Assembly: GCF_025961575.1 (NCBI RefSeq)
Contig: NZ_JAOQNX010000035.1
Coordinates: forward strand, 1 to 51,078
DNA: 51,078 nucleotides
Origin: Rhodoblastus acidophilus
GTDB lineage: Bacteria; Pseudomonadota; Alphaproteobacteria; Rhizobiales; Beijerinckiaceae
Direction of reading: 5' to 3'
Made by a program: the position numbers and the translations under genes. Below, one piece after another: positions 28,338 through 36,813 of the stretch (within the stretch, counting starts at the first letter, position 1; each line of letters begins with the position of its first letter). The notes beneath the pieces are model-generated. The model had not been told where the DNA came from, did no database searches, and worked only from the letters and a program-made list of their open reading frames with translations.

Positions 28338-29537
28338 GTGACGATCGACGTGCGAATCTCGGACGACATTGCGGCGGCAATGATGGACTGGCGCCACGAC
28401 CTTCATCGCTTCCCCGAACTTGGGCGCCAGGAGGCGCGGACCTCGGGCAAGGTCGCCGGCGTTCTAAAATCCCTCGGCATGGAGGTGTGGACCGGATTGG
28501 CGGGAACGGGCGTGGTCGGTTCGCTCCGGGGTCGCTACGGTCGTGGAGGCGCCATCGGCTTGCGCGCCGAGATGGACGCGTTGCCCATCGAGGAGCGGGC
28601 AGAACTGCCTTTTCGGTCGCAGACCCCCGGCATATTCCACGCCTGCGGCCATGACGGCCATATGGCCATCCTGCTCGGCGCGGCGACGGCGCTCGCCCGC
28701 GATCCCGATTTCAAGGGGACCGTGCATTTCATTTTCCAGCCGGCCGAGGAAGCGCTGAATGGCGCGCAGGAGATGATCGACGCCGGCCTGTTCGAACAAT
28801 TCCCCTGCGACGAAATCTACGCCCTGCACAACGCGCCCACGCTCGGCGTCGGAAATGTGGCGGTCCGGACCGGCGCCATTCTCGCGGCCTGCGATGATTT
28901 CACCATTTTCGTGCTCGGAAAGGGCGCTCATGCCGCGCTTCCCCATTTCGGCGCCGATCCCATCGTCGCCGCGGCGCAGCTTGTGACGAGTCTCCAGACG
29001 GTGGTGAGTCGCTCGCTCGATCCGACAGAGAGCGGGGTTCTCACCATAGGCATGATCTCGGGTGGAAACAGCGCGAACGTCATTCCGGAACATGTCGTCC
29101 TGCGCGGAACCGCCCGCGCGGCGAGCAGCGTCGCGCGCGAAACCATCTGTCGGCGCATCCGGGAGATTTGCGCCGGCGTCGCCGCGGCCCAGGGCGTGTC
29201 GATCGACTTCACCATCGACATGGGCTGTCCGCCGACCGTCAATGCGGAGGCGCCGACGGCGGCGCTGGTGCGGGCGGCGCGCGCAGCGGGGGCGCAGGTC
29301 ATCACGGACATGCCGATTCTGATGGGATCGGAGGATTTCGCCACCATGCTGCAGGCGCGGCCCGGCTGCTATTTCCTGCTCGGCCAGGGCGGCGAGATGA
29401 TTCATCATCCGGCTTACGCGTTCGATGATTCCATCCTGCCGCTGGGCGCTGCGATCTTCGTCAATATCGTTCGGGACAGGCTGGGCGTTGAGCGGAAGGC
29501 GCCCAACATCGCGGAGACACACATCCGCATTGCGTAA
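28338..29537 (+). CDS. M20 family amidohydrolase (hippurate hydrolase-like)
   Basis: A 399-residue metal-dependent amidase of the M20D type, which cleaves N-acylated amino acids or similar amides in the cytoplasm. The conserved blocks are RHDLHRFPELG-like (residues 19-29), LRAEMDALPI, HACGHDGHMAILLGAA with metal-binding Cys/His/Asp, and FQPAEE carrying the catalytic glutamates. The start is GTG at 28338 with GGAG nine bases upstream. It stands alone after a 168-base gap past phoB, which holds small dyads but no gene. The exact substrate is not predictable. Confidence 0.9.
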   Translation: MTIDVRISDDIAAAMMDWRHDLHRFPELGRQEARTSGKVAGVLKSLGMEVWTGLAGTGVVGSLRGRYGRGGAIGLRAEMDALPIEERAELPFRSQTPGIFHACGHDGHMAILLGAATALARDPDFKGTVHFIFQPAEEALNGAQEMIDAGLFEQFPCDEIYALHNAPTLGVGNVAVRTGAILAACDDFTIFVLGKGAHAALPHFGADPIVAAAQLVTSLQTVVSRSLDPTESGVLTIGMISGGNSANVIPEHVVLRGTARAASSVARETICRRIREICAGVAAAQGVSIDFTIDMGCPPTVNAEAPTAALVRAARAAGAQVITDMPILMGSEDFATMLQARPGCYFLLGQGGEMIHHPAYAFDDSILPLGAAIFVNIVRDRLGVERKAPNIAETHIRIA

Positions 29538-29592
29538 AGCGCCAAAAAAGCGCAGCTCTTGATTGTGGCGGGACTCAGAAAGCAGCTTTAAT

Positions 29593-29617
29593 GGCCGCTG
29601 AATGCCCGTCAGCGGCC
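29593..29617. terminator. Hairpin between convergent amidohydrolase and tamB
   Basis: GGCCGCTGA, loop ATGCCCG, TCAGCGGCC: a perfect 9-bp stem midway between two convergent genes, as expected for a bidirectional terminator. The T-run is weak on both sides. Confidence 0.5.
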
Positions 29618-29659
29618 TGCGCGCCGGAGCATGCCGACTCCGTGGACCGAGTTATCGCG

Positions 29660-32600
29660 TCAATACTCCCATTGCGCGCCGACGCCCGCGCTGGTGGAGC
29701 CGTCGGCGCCGGCCTCGCCTTGAACCCGCAGGCGCTTGGTGACGTCGACGCTGACGGTGGCCGCGCTGTCCTCCGGCTTGGTTCCAGTGCGCACGCCGAC
29801 CGACACGTTCGGCAGGATATAGCGCGACGAGCCGACCCTCGGGCTGCCGTCGGGGCTGAACTGCACGTCGAGCGAATCCACCCCGAGCGCGCGGCGCATC
29901 TTGTCGACCGCGTCGCCGCCTTGGCCGGAGAGCATGGCGACGGTCTGCGCCAGCTGCAGCGCCTGAATCGGGCTCAAGCTGCTGGACGCGGTGTTGAACA
30001 GCAGCCGAGACAGCACCTCGTCCTGCGGCAGGTCCGGCGTGGAGGAGAAGGCGAAACGCGGCTGCTCCGCCGGACCGCTGACCGTGAGTTGCGCGGTGAT
30101 GTCGCCGACGCTGCTGGTGGCGGCGAAATCCAGGTCCGGGATCACGTCGCCGTTGAAGACGATGTTGCCGCGCGTGAATTGCAGCTGCTTGCCGGCGAGC
30201 GAAATCAGGCCGCGCCGCAATTCGAACGCGCCCTGCGCCACGGGCCGTTCGAGCGAACCGACGACGCGAATGTTTCCGCCGAGTTCCGCGTCCATGCCGC
30301 GCCCGTGGATGAAAATGCGCGAGGGCGCGCTCACGGCGACGTCGAGATCGGCATTGAAGGCGGGGCCCTTCGCCTTCCTGCGCGGCTTCTTGGCGTCGAG
30401 CGCGATTCGAGCGCGCGCCGCTGCGGTCGGCTGGACGTGGCTTGTGTTGTCGAGCGGGCGACTGGCCGAGGGCAGGCGGTCCGGCACGCGCACGTCGATG
30501 GTGGAAAACGTGACCTTGCCGCCGATGCGCGGGTGTCGCGCCAGCGGACCGCTCACATCGAGGCCGAGATCGGCGACCAGCGTCACGATGTCGTTGGCGG
30601 CGAGACGCGCGTTGCGCCCGCCGATGCGCAGATTGGCGGGAAATCCGTCGCCGAGCCGCACGACCCCGCTGATGTCCACATTGCCGTCGCCGGCGCGGGC
30701 GTTGAAGCGCTCGACCACGATCTCCTCGCCGCGCCCCCGCAGCACCGCATTGACGGCCTCGACCTTCACGCCGCTGAGCGGGTCCTCGAACAGGCCGTTG
30801 GCGAGCGTGACCGTCCCGGACAAAGCCGGGCGGGCCGCCGACCCTTGCGCCCGGGCGTCAAGCGTCAGCCTTCCGGCGACGCGCTGGCCTCCGTCCGCGA
30901 GCATGGTGTTGGCCAGCGCCGCGTCGAGCGCGCCGCGCAAGGCGAGATCGAGCGACCCATCCGCCGACAGCGGCGCCTGCCCCTGCACGGTGAGATTTCC
31001 GCCGCGCGGCAGCTCGACCCGCAGGTCGAGACTGGTGCGCCGGCCCTGCAGGACGCCGTTGGCGCGCAGCTCCGCCGACGCCACGCCCGCCGCGCGCATC
31101 TGCGGCGCGGTCAGTTTTTTCACCTCCGCCCGCCACGCCCCCTCCGGCGCCGAGGCCGATCCGGTGACGCGCGCGGAAAAATCCAGCGCGCCGGAGACCG
31201 GGGCATCGGGCGCGAACATTCTGGCGATGTCGAGCGGAAGCGCCCTGGCTGCGACGGTGAGATCGAGCTTTTCGCCGGCTGAACCGGAGAGGTCGAGCCG
31301 CCCCGCGCCGGCTTTCAGCGCCAGCCCGCCAATGGTCACGCCGCCGGACGGAAACCCGAACGAAGCCGGGCCGGCCAGCGAAATCCTTTGCGCGCCGCGC
31401 CGCGCCTCGAATGCGTTCAGATCGAGTTTGACCGGCGCGCCGGCGGCGAGCTTTCCGCGCGCCTCCAGCGCAATGCCGCGCGCTTCCGTCACAAGCGCAA
31501 ATTCGCTGCCGTCCGCGCTCGCCCGGGACGTCAGCCGCAATCTGGGGATGGACTCGCCCAAAATCTCTGCCCGGTCCAGGGTCGCGGTCCCCTCGACGCG
31601 CGGCGCGCCGAACAGGTTTTGCGCGCGCGCATCGACGGCCAGCAGGGCGAGCGCATGCGCGCCGAAACGCAGGCCGGAGGCGTCGAGCTTGACCGCCGCA
31701 TCCTGCTGGCCGCCCTCCGCGCGCAAGGTGATCTTCGCGGACAGTCGCCCGGCCAATCGCTCGCGGAGGAAGACGGAGAGGTCATCGAGATTGCCCGCGA
31801 CGACATCGACATCGCCCTCCAGCCGTTGCGCCGTGTCCAGGGCGCCCGCGCCGTTCAGCGCCAGCGAGCCGAAGCGAATGTCCCGCGCGACGATCCGGCT
31901 GACGCCATCGGTCCCACGTGAAAATTCCGCCAGGCCCGAGGCCGGCTTGCCCTCGGCCTCGCCCGCAAGTTTCACACGCGCGCTCGGCGCGGCGATCAGA
32001 TCGCGTCCCTCCAGATCGAGCTTCAGCCGCGCGACAGCGTGGCCCATCGAGCGAAGATTTTCGACATCGACCGCCGCGACGAGATCGGGATGGGCGAGCG
32101 AGCCGGTCAGGCGCCCCTGCGCCGCGACGCGCCCGGCCAAATCCTTGGCCGCCTGCGAAAGATCGGGCGCTTCAATTTTGAAGGTCACATCGGCCTTGTC
32201 ATCGTCGGCGGCGCCGTCGATGCGCGCCGAAATCTGCCGCCCTGCAAGCGTCAGGTCGGAGAAGGCGAACCCGCTTGCGAGCTTGCTGAGTCCGCCGCGG
32301 ATTTCGGTCTTGCCGCCGATCAGCCCGTCCAGGAGTTCAAAGCCGCTCGCCAGCCCGTCGCTGCGCAACGCCAGTCTGGCGTCGAGGCGCGCGGCGGGAT
32401 CGCCGCTCAATTCCACCTGTCCCTTGAACGCGCCGCGCAGCTCGGTCTTGGCGAGAGCGGCGAAGCGCTGGAGGTCGGCAAGGTCGAGATCGACCCGCCC
32501 TTTGACCGCGCGCGGACCGAACAGGCCCTTCGCCGAAAGCGAATCCTTGCCCGACTTGAATTCGGCCAGCGAAATATCGGTCGCGCCATTCGGAGCGGCG

Positions 32601-33970
32601 CGGCCGCGCAGGGTCAGGGAGAAAGCCTGTCCAAGGGCGCGCGCCAGCGCCGGATCGGAGACATGCAGGCCCTCGCCGGACGCGTCGGCTTTCAGGTCGA
32701 CGCGGGTGGCGGGGTCGGTGACGAGGCCGTTCGGCAGGGTGGTCAGATGCGCGTCGAGCCGCTTGAGCCGCGCCTCGGGCAAAGCCGCCTCGGCGACGTG
32801 CAGGTTGAAATCCAGTTTCGGCGCCTTCAACGCCCCTGCGGCGTCGAGCCGCAGCTCCAAGGCGCCGATCTCGACGCCGCCGGCGCGGGCCACGCCGTCG
32901 TCGCCGCGCGATTGCAGCCGCAAACGCCCCTCCAGAGCCTCGTCCGCCGCCAGCCGCCCGTCGAGATCGAGCACGGCTTCGCGCGCCGCGATCTGAAGAT
33001 GCTCGACGCTCTTGGCGCCGTCATCGGCGACGACGAAGGCGCCGGACAGCGCGGTCTCGCCCGAGAACACCGGGGCGATCCAGGGGGGCAGGATTTTTTC
33101 CAGCGCGCCGCGAACGTCAAGCCGCAGGGCGCGGGCGCCGGCGCGCGGCTCCATGCGCGCCTCGCCCTGAATGGTCGCCAGCGGCCCCGCCTTGAACAAA
33201 ACCTTGGCGTCGAACTGGTCGACAGGCCCGGCGCCGTTCAGGTCGAAATCGACCGGCGGCAGGCCGTCGAGATCGGCGGCATGGGCGATCAGGCCGCCAG
33301 CCGGCTCATGCGCGGAAAAGGCGGCGAAAACCTGCTTCGCGCGCGGATCGTAGTTCAGCCGCAGCGCCAGCGCGCCCGCCGCATCCTGGCGGCGCGCGTC
33401 AAAACCGAGATCGAGCGCATCGCCGAGGCTTCCTAGCGTGGCGTGGCCGGAGCCCGATAGGCGCGCGGCGACGCCGATCACCGGCTCGCCCAGATCGAAT
33501 TGCGCGAAAGAGAAATCGCGCAGGACGACGGTCACCGGCAATTGGAAATTCAGCCAATCGGCGAAGGACGAGGGTTCGGATTTTTTCGTCTCGCCCACGG
33601 GCGGCCGCAAAAGCTCCAGCCTGCCCACCTCCAGCCTGTCCACCAGCAATCTGCCGGTGAGCAGCGCCGAGCGGGTCCACACCAGCCGCGCCTGGTCGAG
33701 CTTGAGCCAGGGCCCCTGCTTGTCCGACAGGGTGACGCCGCGAATGGTGGCGTCCGATGTCAGCGCGCCGTCCACGGCCTCGATCTGGATCTGCATGTCG
33801 GGCGACGACAGGGTGTTTTCGATCACCGAGGCGAGCAGGCCCTTCTGGTCTTCCCCCGCCGTCAGCGGCGCGCGCGGGCCGGCGTAATGCAGCAACGCCC
33901 CGTAGAGGCCGAGACCAGAGGCGACCAAGACCAGCGCGAGGGCGAGAAGGATGCGACGCCAATGCTTCAT
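29660..33970 (-). CDS. tamB: TamB, translocation and assembly module inner-membrane subunit
   Basis: A 1436-residue AsmA/VPS13-like protein with an N-terminal anchor (residues 7-25) and a very long beta-rich periplasmic body. The C-terminal DUF490/TamB domain is present, including the LSRLLFNTASSSLSPIQALQLAQ stretch (the family motif around 'LL' and 'QA') and an aromatic end (GAQWEY). It spans the periplasm and works with TamA in outer-membrane protein insertion and phospholipid transport. Its ATG shares one base with the tamA stop, so the two are coupled. The length is within the alphaproteobacterial range. Large open frames on the opposite strand are shadows. Confidence 0.93.
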   Translation of the reverse strand: MKHWRRILLALALVLVASGLGLYGALLHYAGPRAPLTAGEDQKGLLASVIENTLSSPDMQIQIEAVDGALTSDATIRGVTLSDKQGPWLKLDQARLVWTRSALLTGRLLVDRLEVGRLELLRPPVGETKKSEPSSFADWLNFQLPVTVVLRDFSFAQFDLGEPVIGVAARLSGSGHATLGSLGDALDLGFDARRQDAAGALALRLNYDPRAKQVFAAFSAHEPAGGLIAHAADLDGLPPVDFDLNGAGPVDQFDAKVLFKAGPLATIQGEARMEPRAGARALRLDVRGALEKILPPWIAPVFSGETALSGAFVVADDGAKSVEHLQIAAREAVLDLDGRLAADEALEGRLRLQSRGDDGVARAGGVEIGALELRLDAAGALKAPKLDFNLHVAEAALPEARLKRLDAHLTTLPNGLVTDPATRVDLKADASGEGLHVSDPALARALGQAFSLTLRGRAAPNGATDISLAEFKSGKDSLSAKGLFGPRAVKGRVDLDLADLQRFAALAKTELRGAFKGQVELSGDPAARLDARLALRSDGLASGFELLDGLIGGKTEIRGGLSKLASGFAFSDLTLAGRQISARIDGAADDDKADVTFKIEAPDLSQAAKDLAGRVAAQGRLTGSLAHPDLVAAVDVENLRSMGHAVARLKLDLEGRDLIAAPSARVKLAGEAEGKPASGLAEFSRGTDGVSRIVARDIRFGSLALNGAGALDTAQRLEGDVDVVAGNLDDLSVFLRERLAGRLSAKITLRAEGGQQDAAVKLDASGLRFGAHALALLAVDARAQNLFGAPRVEGTATLDRAEILGESIPRLRLTSRASADGSEFALVTEARGIALEARGKLAAGAPVKLDLNAFEARRGAQRISLAGPASFGFPSGGVTIGGLALKAGAGRLDLSGSAGEKLDLTVAARALPLDIARMFAPDAPVSGALDFSARVTGSASAPEGAWRAEVKKLTAPQMRAAGVASAELRANGVLQGRRTSLDLRVELPRGGNLTVQGQAPLSADGSLDLALRGALDAALANTMLADGGQRVAGRLTLDARAQGSAARPALSGTVTLANGLFEDPLSGVKVEAVNAVLRGRGEEIVVERFNARAGDGNVDISGVVRLGDGFPANLRIGGRNARLAANDIVTLVADLGLDVSGPLARHPRIGGKVTFSTIDVRVPDRLPSASRPLDNTSHVQPTAAARARIALDAKKPRRKAKGPAFNADLDVAVSAPSRIFIHGRGMDAELGGNIRVVGSLERPVAQGAFELRRGLISLAGKQLQFTRGNIVFNGDVIPDLDFAATSSVGDITAQLTVSGPAEQPRFAFSSTPDLPQDEVLSRLLFNTASSSLSPIQALQLAQTVAMLSGQGGDAVDKMRRALGVDSLDVQFSPDGSPRVGSSRYILPNVSVGVRTGTKPEDSAATVSVDVTKRLRVQGEAGADGSTSAGVGAQWEY

Positions 33971-35943
33971 CAGAACGCCTGTCCTATGCCGACATAGACG
34001 GCGACCGTGGGATCGCCGGGCTGCGGGTTGATCGGGGCGGCGACGTCGAGGCGGATCGGCCCGAAGCCGGTGTAATAGCGCAGGCCCAGCCCGCCGGCGA
34101 AACGCACGCCGCCCACGAAATTGGGCAGAGCGGTCGAGAAGGCGGAGCCGGCGTCGATGAAGGGCACGACGCCGATGTCGTCGGTGACCTTGATGCGGCC
34201 TTCCACCGAGGCCTCGAACAGGCTGGCGCCGCCCATCGCGACCTCGCCCTGGCCCGGAACGTAGCCCATGGGCGAAAGCGAGCGCCAGGCATAGCCGCGC
34301 ACGGAGCCGCCGCCGCCGGCGAAGAAGCGCCTGTTGTCGGGCACGTTCAAAATCCCCGCGCCGCCCGAGGCGCCCAGGCCAATGCGGCCCGCGAGCACAT
34401 AGTCCTGGTCGTCGTCGAGGGCGTAATAGGTCGAGACCTGCGCCTTGCCCTGGTAGAAATCGAGGCTGGAGCCCAGGAAGGTCGGATAGGCGCCGCCCGA
34501 GGCGAGCACGCGCACGCCGCTTCTCGGGTCGAGCAGGCTGTCGGTGGTGTCGTAATGCACGCCGGCGGTCAGGCCGACCAGCAGGTAATTGGTGTTGCCG
34601 AACGGGTCGGAGGAGCCTCCGCGCTCGACCTCGACGCCGCCGGTCACCGAGAGCGTCTCATTGAAGCGATAGCGCAGCGCCTGCGTGGTGTTGAGATATT
34701 CCGCCGAATAGCTCTTGGTCACCTCGCGGGCCAGGGTGAAGTCGGCGAGATAGTCGAAGTGGCTACCGTACAAGGCCGGCTTGATGAAACTGGCGTTGAA
34801 GCGGCCGACGAGATGTTGCGGGTCGAGCAGCCTGACGTTGTTTTCGCCGCCATTGTCCGGCGTGACGCCGGCGACGGCGCTGAGCCGCAGACGCTCGCCA
34901 TCGCCGAACAGGTTGCGGAACGTCCAGTCGCCGCGCACGGACGGGCCGTCGACGGTGGAATATTGCGCGGCGAGGCTGACCGCATGGGCCTTGCGTTCCG
35001 AGGTTTCGACGGTGAGCGGCAAATTGCCGTCGGCGTCGAGATGGTCGGATTCGAGAATGCGGGTCGAGCCGATCGCCTCGATCTGGCCGATGGAGCGGCG
35101 CATGGCGGCGATGCGCTCCGGCGAGAACGGGTCGCCCTCCTCGATATAGATGAAGGAGCGGATCACCTCGGGGTCGATGCCGCCGTCGTGCTTGACGGCG
35201 ACGGCGCCGAAGCCGACCTTGGGACCGGGGACCACACGCACCTCGATGTCGACGCGCTGCGTCGCATGGCGCACGATCGCTTCGGCTTTCTCGATCCTGG
35301 CCAGCGCCCGCGCCTCCGAGCGCAAGACATTGACCACACGGGTCTGCAGGGCGCGCACGGCGCTGGCGCGGGCGGGATCGCCGGTTTCGAGCTTCAGCCG
35401 GCTCGGGCTCAGGCCGGGATCGTCGAGCGGGGCGCCGGTCCTGGCGTCGACGATGAGGATGTCGCCGATCTTATATTGCGGGCCCGGCGCGACCTCGAAG
35501 ACCACGCGTGCGATTTGCAGGCCCATGGCGCGGTTGGCCGCGCTTGCCGCCGCCTCGACCCCAGCGCCGTCCAGCGCGATGGGCCGACCCTCGACCTCGG
35601 CGGTGACCGTCGCATCATAATAACCCTCGGCCCAGAGGGCGTCGACCATGCGCGGCAGGTCTGCCGCGACGCGCCGGGCAAGACTTTCGCCATTGTCCAC
35701 CGGCTCCTGCCTCAGCCGCCAGCTGTTGGCGACATCCTTCAGGGGGTCGGTCAGCGAATCGTCGAGCGGGTGGAACTCCACTTGATAGGTCAAAGCGCCG
35801 GCGCGGGGCGCCAGCGGGGGCGCTTCGCCCCCAAACAGTCCGAAAAAACCGTCAGCGCGCGCCGGGCCGCCCGTGGCCGCAGGCAAGAGCAAAGCCGCAG
35901 CCAGAACGCATTTCAGACCAAGGCTGAGGCGAAACAAACACAT
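33970..35943 (-). CDS. tamA: TamA, Omp85-family outer-membrane assembly protein
   Basis: A 657-residue Omp85 protein: signal peptide (about 1-29, cleavage after ARA), POTRA domains up to about residue 330, then a 16-strand barrel with the conserved GSVRGY motif (family VRGF/Y) and an aromatic terminus (VGIGQAF). It forms the outer-membrane half of the TAM complex. An ATG ten codons upstream (35973) would add a polar extension; a possible promoter at about 35,975-36,003 would place the transcript start near 35,968 and favours the start given. Confidence 0.92.
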   Translation of the reverse strand: MCLFRLSLGLKCVLAAALLLPAATGGPARADGFFGLFGGEAPPLAPRAGALTYQVEFHPLDDSLTDPLKDVANSWRLRQEPVDNGESLARRVAADLPRMVDALWAEGYYDATVTAEVEGRPIALDGAGVEAAASAANRAMGLQIARVVFEVAPGPQYKIGDILIVDARTGAPLDDPGLSPSRLKLETGDPARASAVRALQTRVVNVLRSEARALARIEKAEAIVRHATQRVDIEVRVVPGPKVGFGAVAVKHDGGIDPEVIRSFIYIEEGDPFSPERIAAMRRSIGQIEAIGSTRILESDHLDADGNLPLTVETSERKAHAVSLAAQYSTVDGPSVRGDWTFRNLFGDGERLRLSAVAGVTPDNGGENNVRLLDPQHLVGRFNASFIKPALYGSHFDYLADFTLAREVTKSYSAEYLNTTQALRYRFNETLSVTGGVEVERGGSSDPFGNTNYLLVGLTAGVHYDTTDSLLDPRSGVRVLASGGAYPTFLGSSLDFYQGKAQVSTYYALDDDQDYVLAGRIGLGASGGAGILNVPDNRRFFAGGGGSVRGYAWRSLSPMGYVPGQGEVAMGGASLFEASVEGRIKVTDDIGVVPFIDAGSAFSTALPNFVGGVRFAGGLGLRYYTGFGPIRLDVAAPINPQPGDPTVAVYVGIGQAF

Positions 35944-35974
35944 GGAAAACTCGGACCGACATCTGCGCGACATT

Positions 35975-36003
35975 GAAGCATTTCATGGTGAAACATTTGT
36001 CAA
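35975..36003 (-). promoter_or_regulatory. Possible tamA promoter
   Basis: On the minus strand a perfect -35 (TTGACA, complement of 35998-36003) is followed 16-17 bases later by a poor -10 (ATGCTT-like). An inverted repeat TTGTC-N7-GACAA (35997-36013) overlaps the -35. Suggestive only. Confidence 0.3.
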
Positions 36004-36108
36004 GAAACGACAATATACCGCCGCGCGAACGGGACGACGGAACGCCTCCGGGAAATCAAGCCCGAACCGGCGTTCGGGCGGGTGGGCGCCGTTACGCTTG
36101 CGAGGTTT

Positions 36109-36417
36109 TCAAGCTTTTGTTGCGCGATTGCGCGCGGGACCCATGCAGGCGTCATGGAGCCCGCCAGGCTGTGCGCGACGAAGACGAGGCATCCGGACCC
36201 ACATGATGAGCCCGCCGAGTTGCTGGTCCTCAAGCGGCGTCAGGCCCCAGGCTGATGCGCTGAGCACATGCAAGGAAAACAGGGTGTGGGGCGCCAGCGT
36301 CAAGAGCGCGCCGAGCGCCGTCATCTGCAGCGCGGAGAAGAAGCTTAGCCGCCAACCGCGCGCAAGCTTCGCCGGCCAATTCGCGACGATCCAGCCTTGT
36401 AGGTTTGCCCCGGGCAA
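36109..36417 (-). pseudogene. Remnant of caa3-type CtaG cytochrome oxidase assembly gene
   Basis: The minus strand encodes, in one frame from about 36402 to 36199, a segment typical of the C-terminal helices of CtaG (caa3 type): a TALGALLTLAP helix, then SAWGLTPLEDQQLGGLIMWV, the family's signature. All earlier helices are missing. After MWV the frame becomes Arg/Pro-rich, while the next frame carries the hydrophobic stretch CLVFVAHSLAG, so a frameshift is likely there. It is a truncated, decayed copy abutting the integrated element. Confidence 0.7.
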
Positions 36418-36481
36418 GCACCTGGAGCCGACGGCCGCGCGGCGGACGCAACCTTTGAAGATTTGGAGGGCTTGAGGATTT

Positions 36482-36497
36482 CCCTCAGGATTGAGGG
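36482..36497. repeat. Short hairpin between ctaG remnant and tRNA fragment
   Basis: CCCTCA-GGAT-TGAGGG, a perfect 6-bp stem in the 168-base stretch between the ctaG remnant and the tRNA fragment. That stretch otherwise shows no gene. Confidence 0.35.
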
Positions 36498-36585
36498 GAA
36501 GGAGGGAGCGTTACCCCTGATGATAGCCGACTGAAAACGAACGCTTAGACCGGCTTCGTCTTTGTCGCAAGTGTTTGAATTTTAA

Positions 36586-36635
36586 TGGCGCGCCCGAAAG
36601 GATTCGAACCTCTGCCCCCCAGATTCGTAGTCTGG
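36586..36635 (-). other. 3' fragment of tRNA-Arg(ACG), attachment site
   Basis: Read on the minus strand this is the 3' part of a tRNA: anticodon stem-loop CCAGA-CTACGAA-TCTGG (anticodon ACG), variable loop, T-arm AGAGG-TTCGAAT-CCTTT, acceptor CGGGCGC, G, CCA. The 5' half (D-arm and 5' acceptor) is absent: the sequence beyond 36635 does not match. That is what integration into a tRNA 3' end leaves at the far junction. The truncated side faces the integrase, so the element lies to the right and the intact tRNA should lie beyond it. Confidence 0.85.
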
Positions 36636-36725
36636 AGGTCGAAAATTTCTGCAGATTTCCTCCTGACTTTTTGCATCATGAATTGCCTGAAAACGTTGGC
36701 ATTGAGCGGAGGGAAGTTCGCTCTT

Positions 36726-36789
36726 GCTTACCGGGGATTTCCTGAGTTATCCTTTTTCTGCTTACCGGGTGCTTACCGCGCTTACCGGG
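36726..36789 (+). repeat. Four GCTTACCGGG-type direct repeats upstream of integrase
   Basis: GCTTACCGGG occurs at 36726, 36760 and 36780, and GCTTACCG at 36771. They lie between the tRNA fragment and the integrase ribosome site. Positions suit arm-type sites for integrase/excisionase or an operator for the integrase gene. Confidence 0.6.
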
Positions 36790-36813
36790 CCAAAAAGTCA
36801 GGAGGCCCCAACA

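Noticed and set aside
29591-33436. Very long plus-strand open frames opposite tamB (up to 1001 codons)
   Set aside because: High GC makes antisense frames long; their composition is Arg/Ser/Pro-rich without domains, whereas the minus strand encodes TamB in full.
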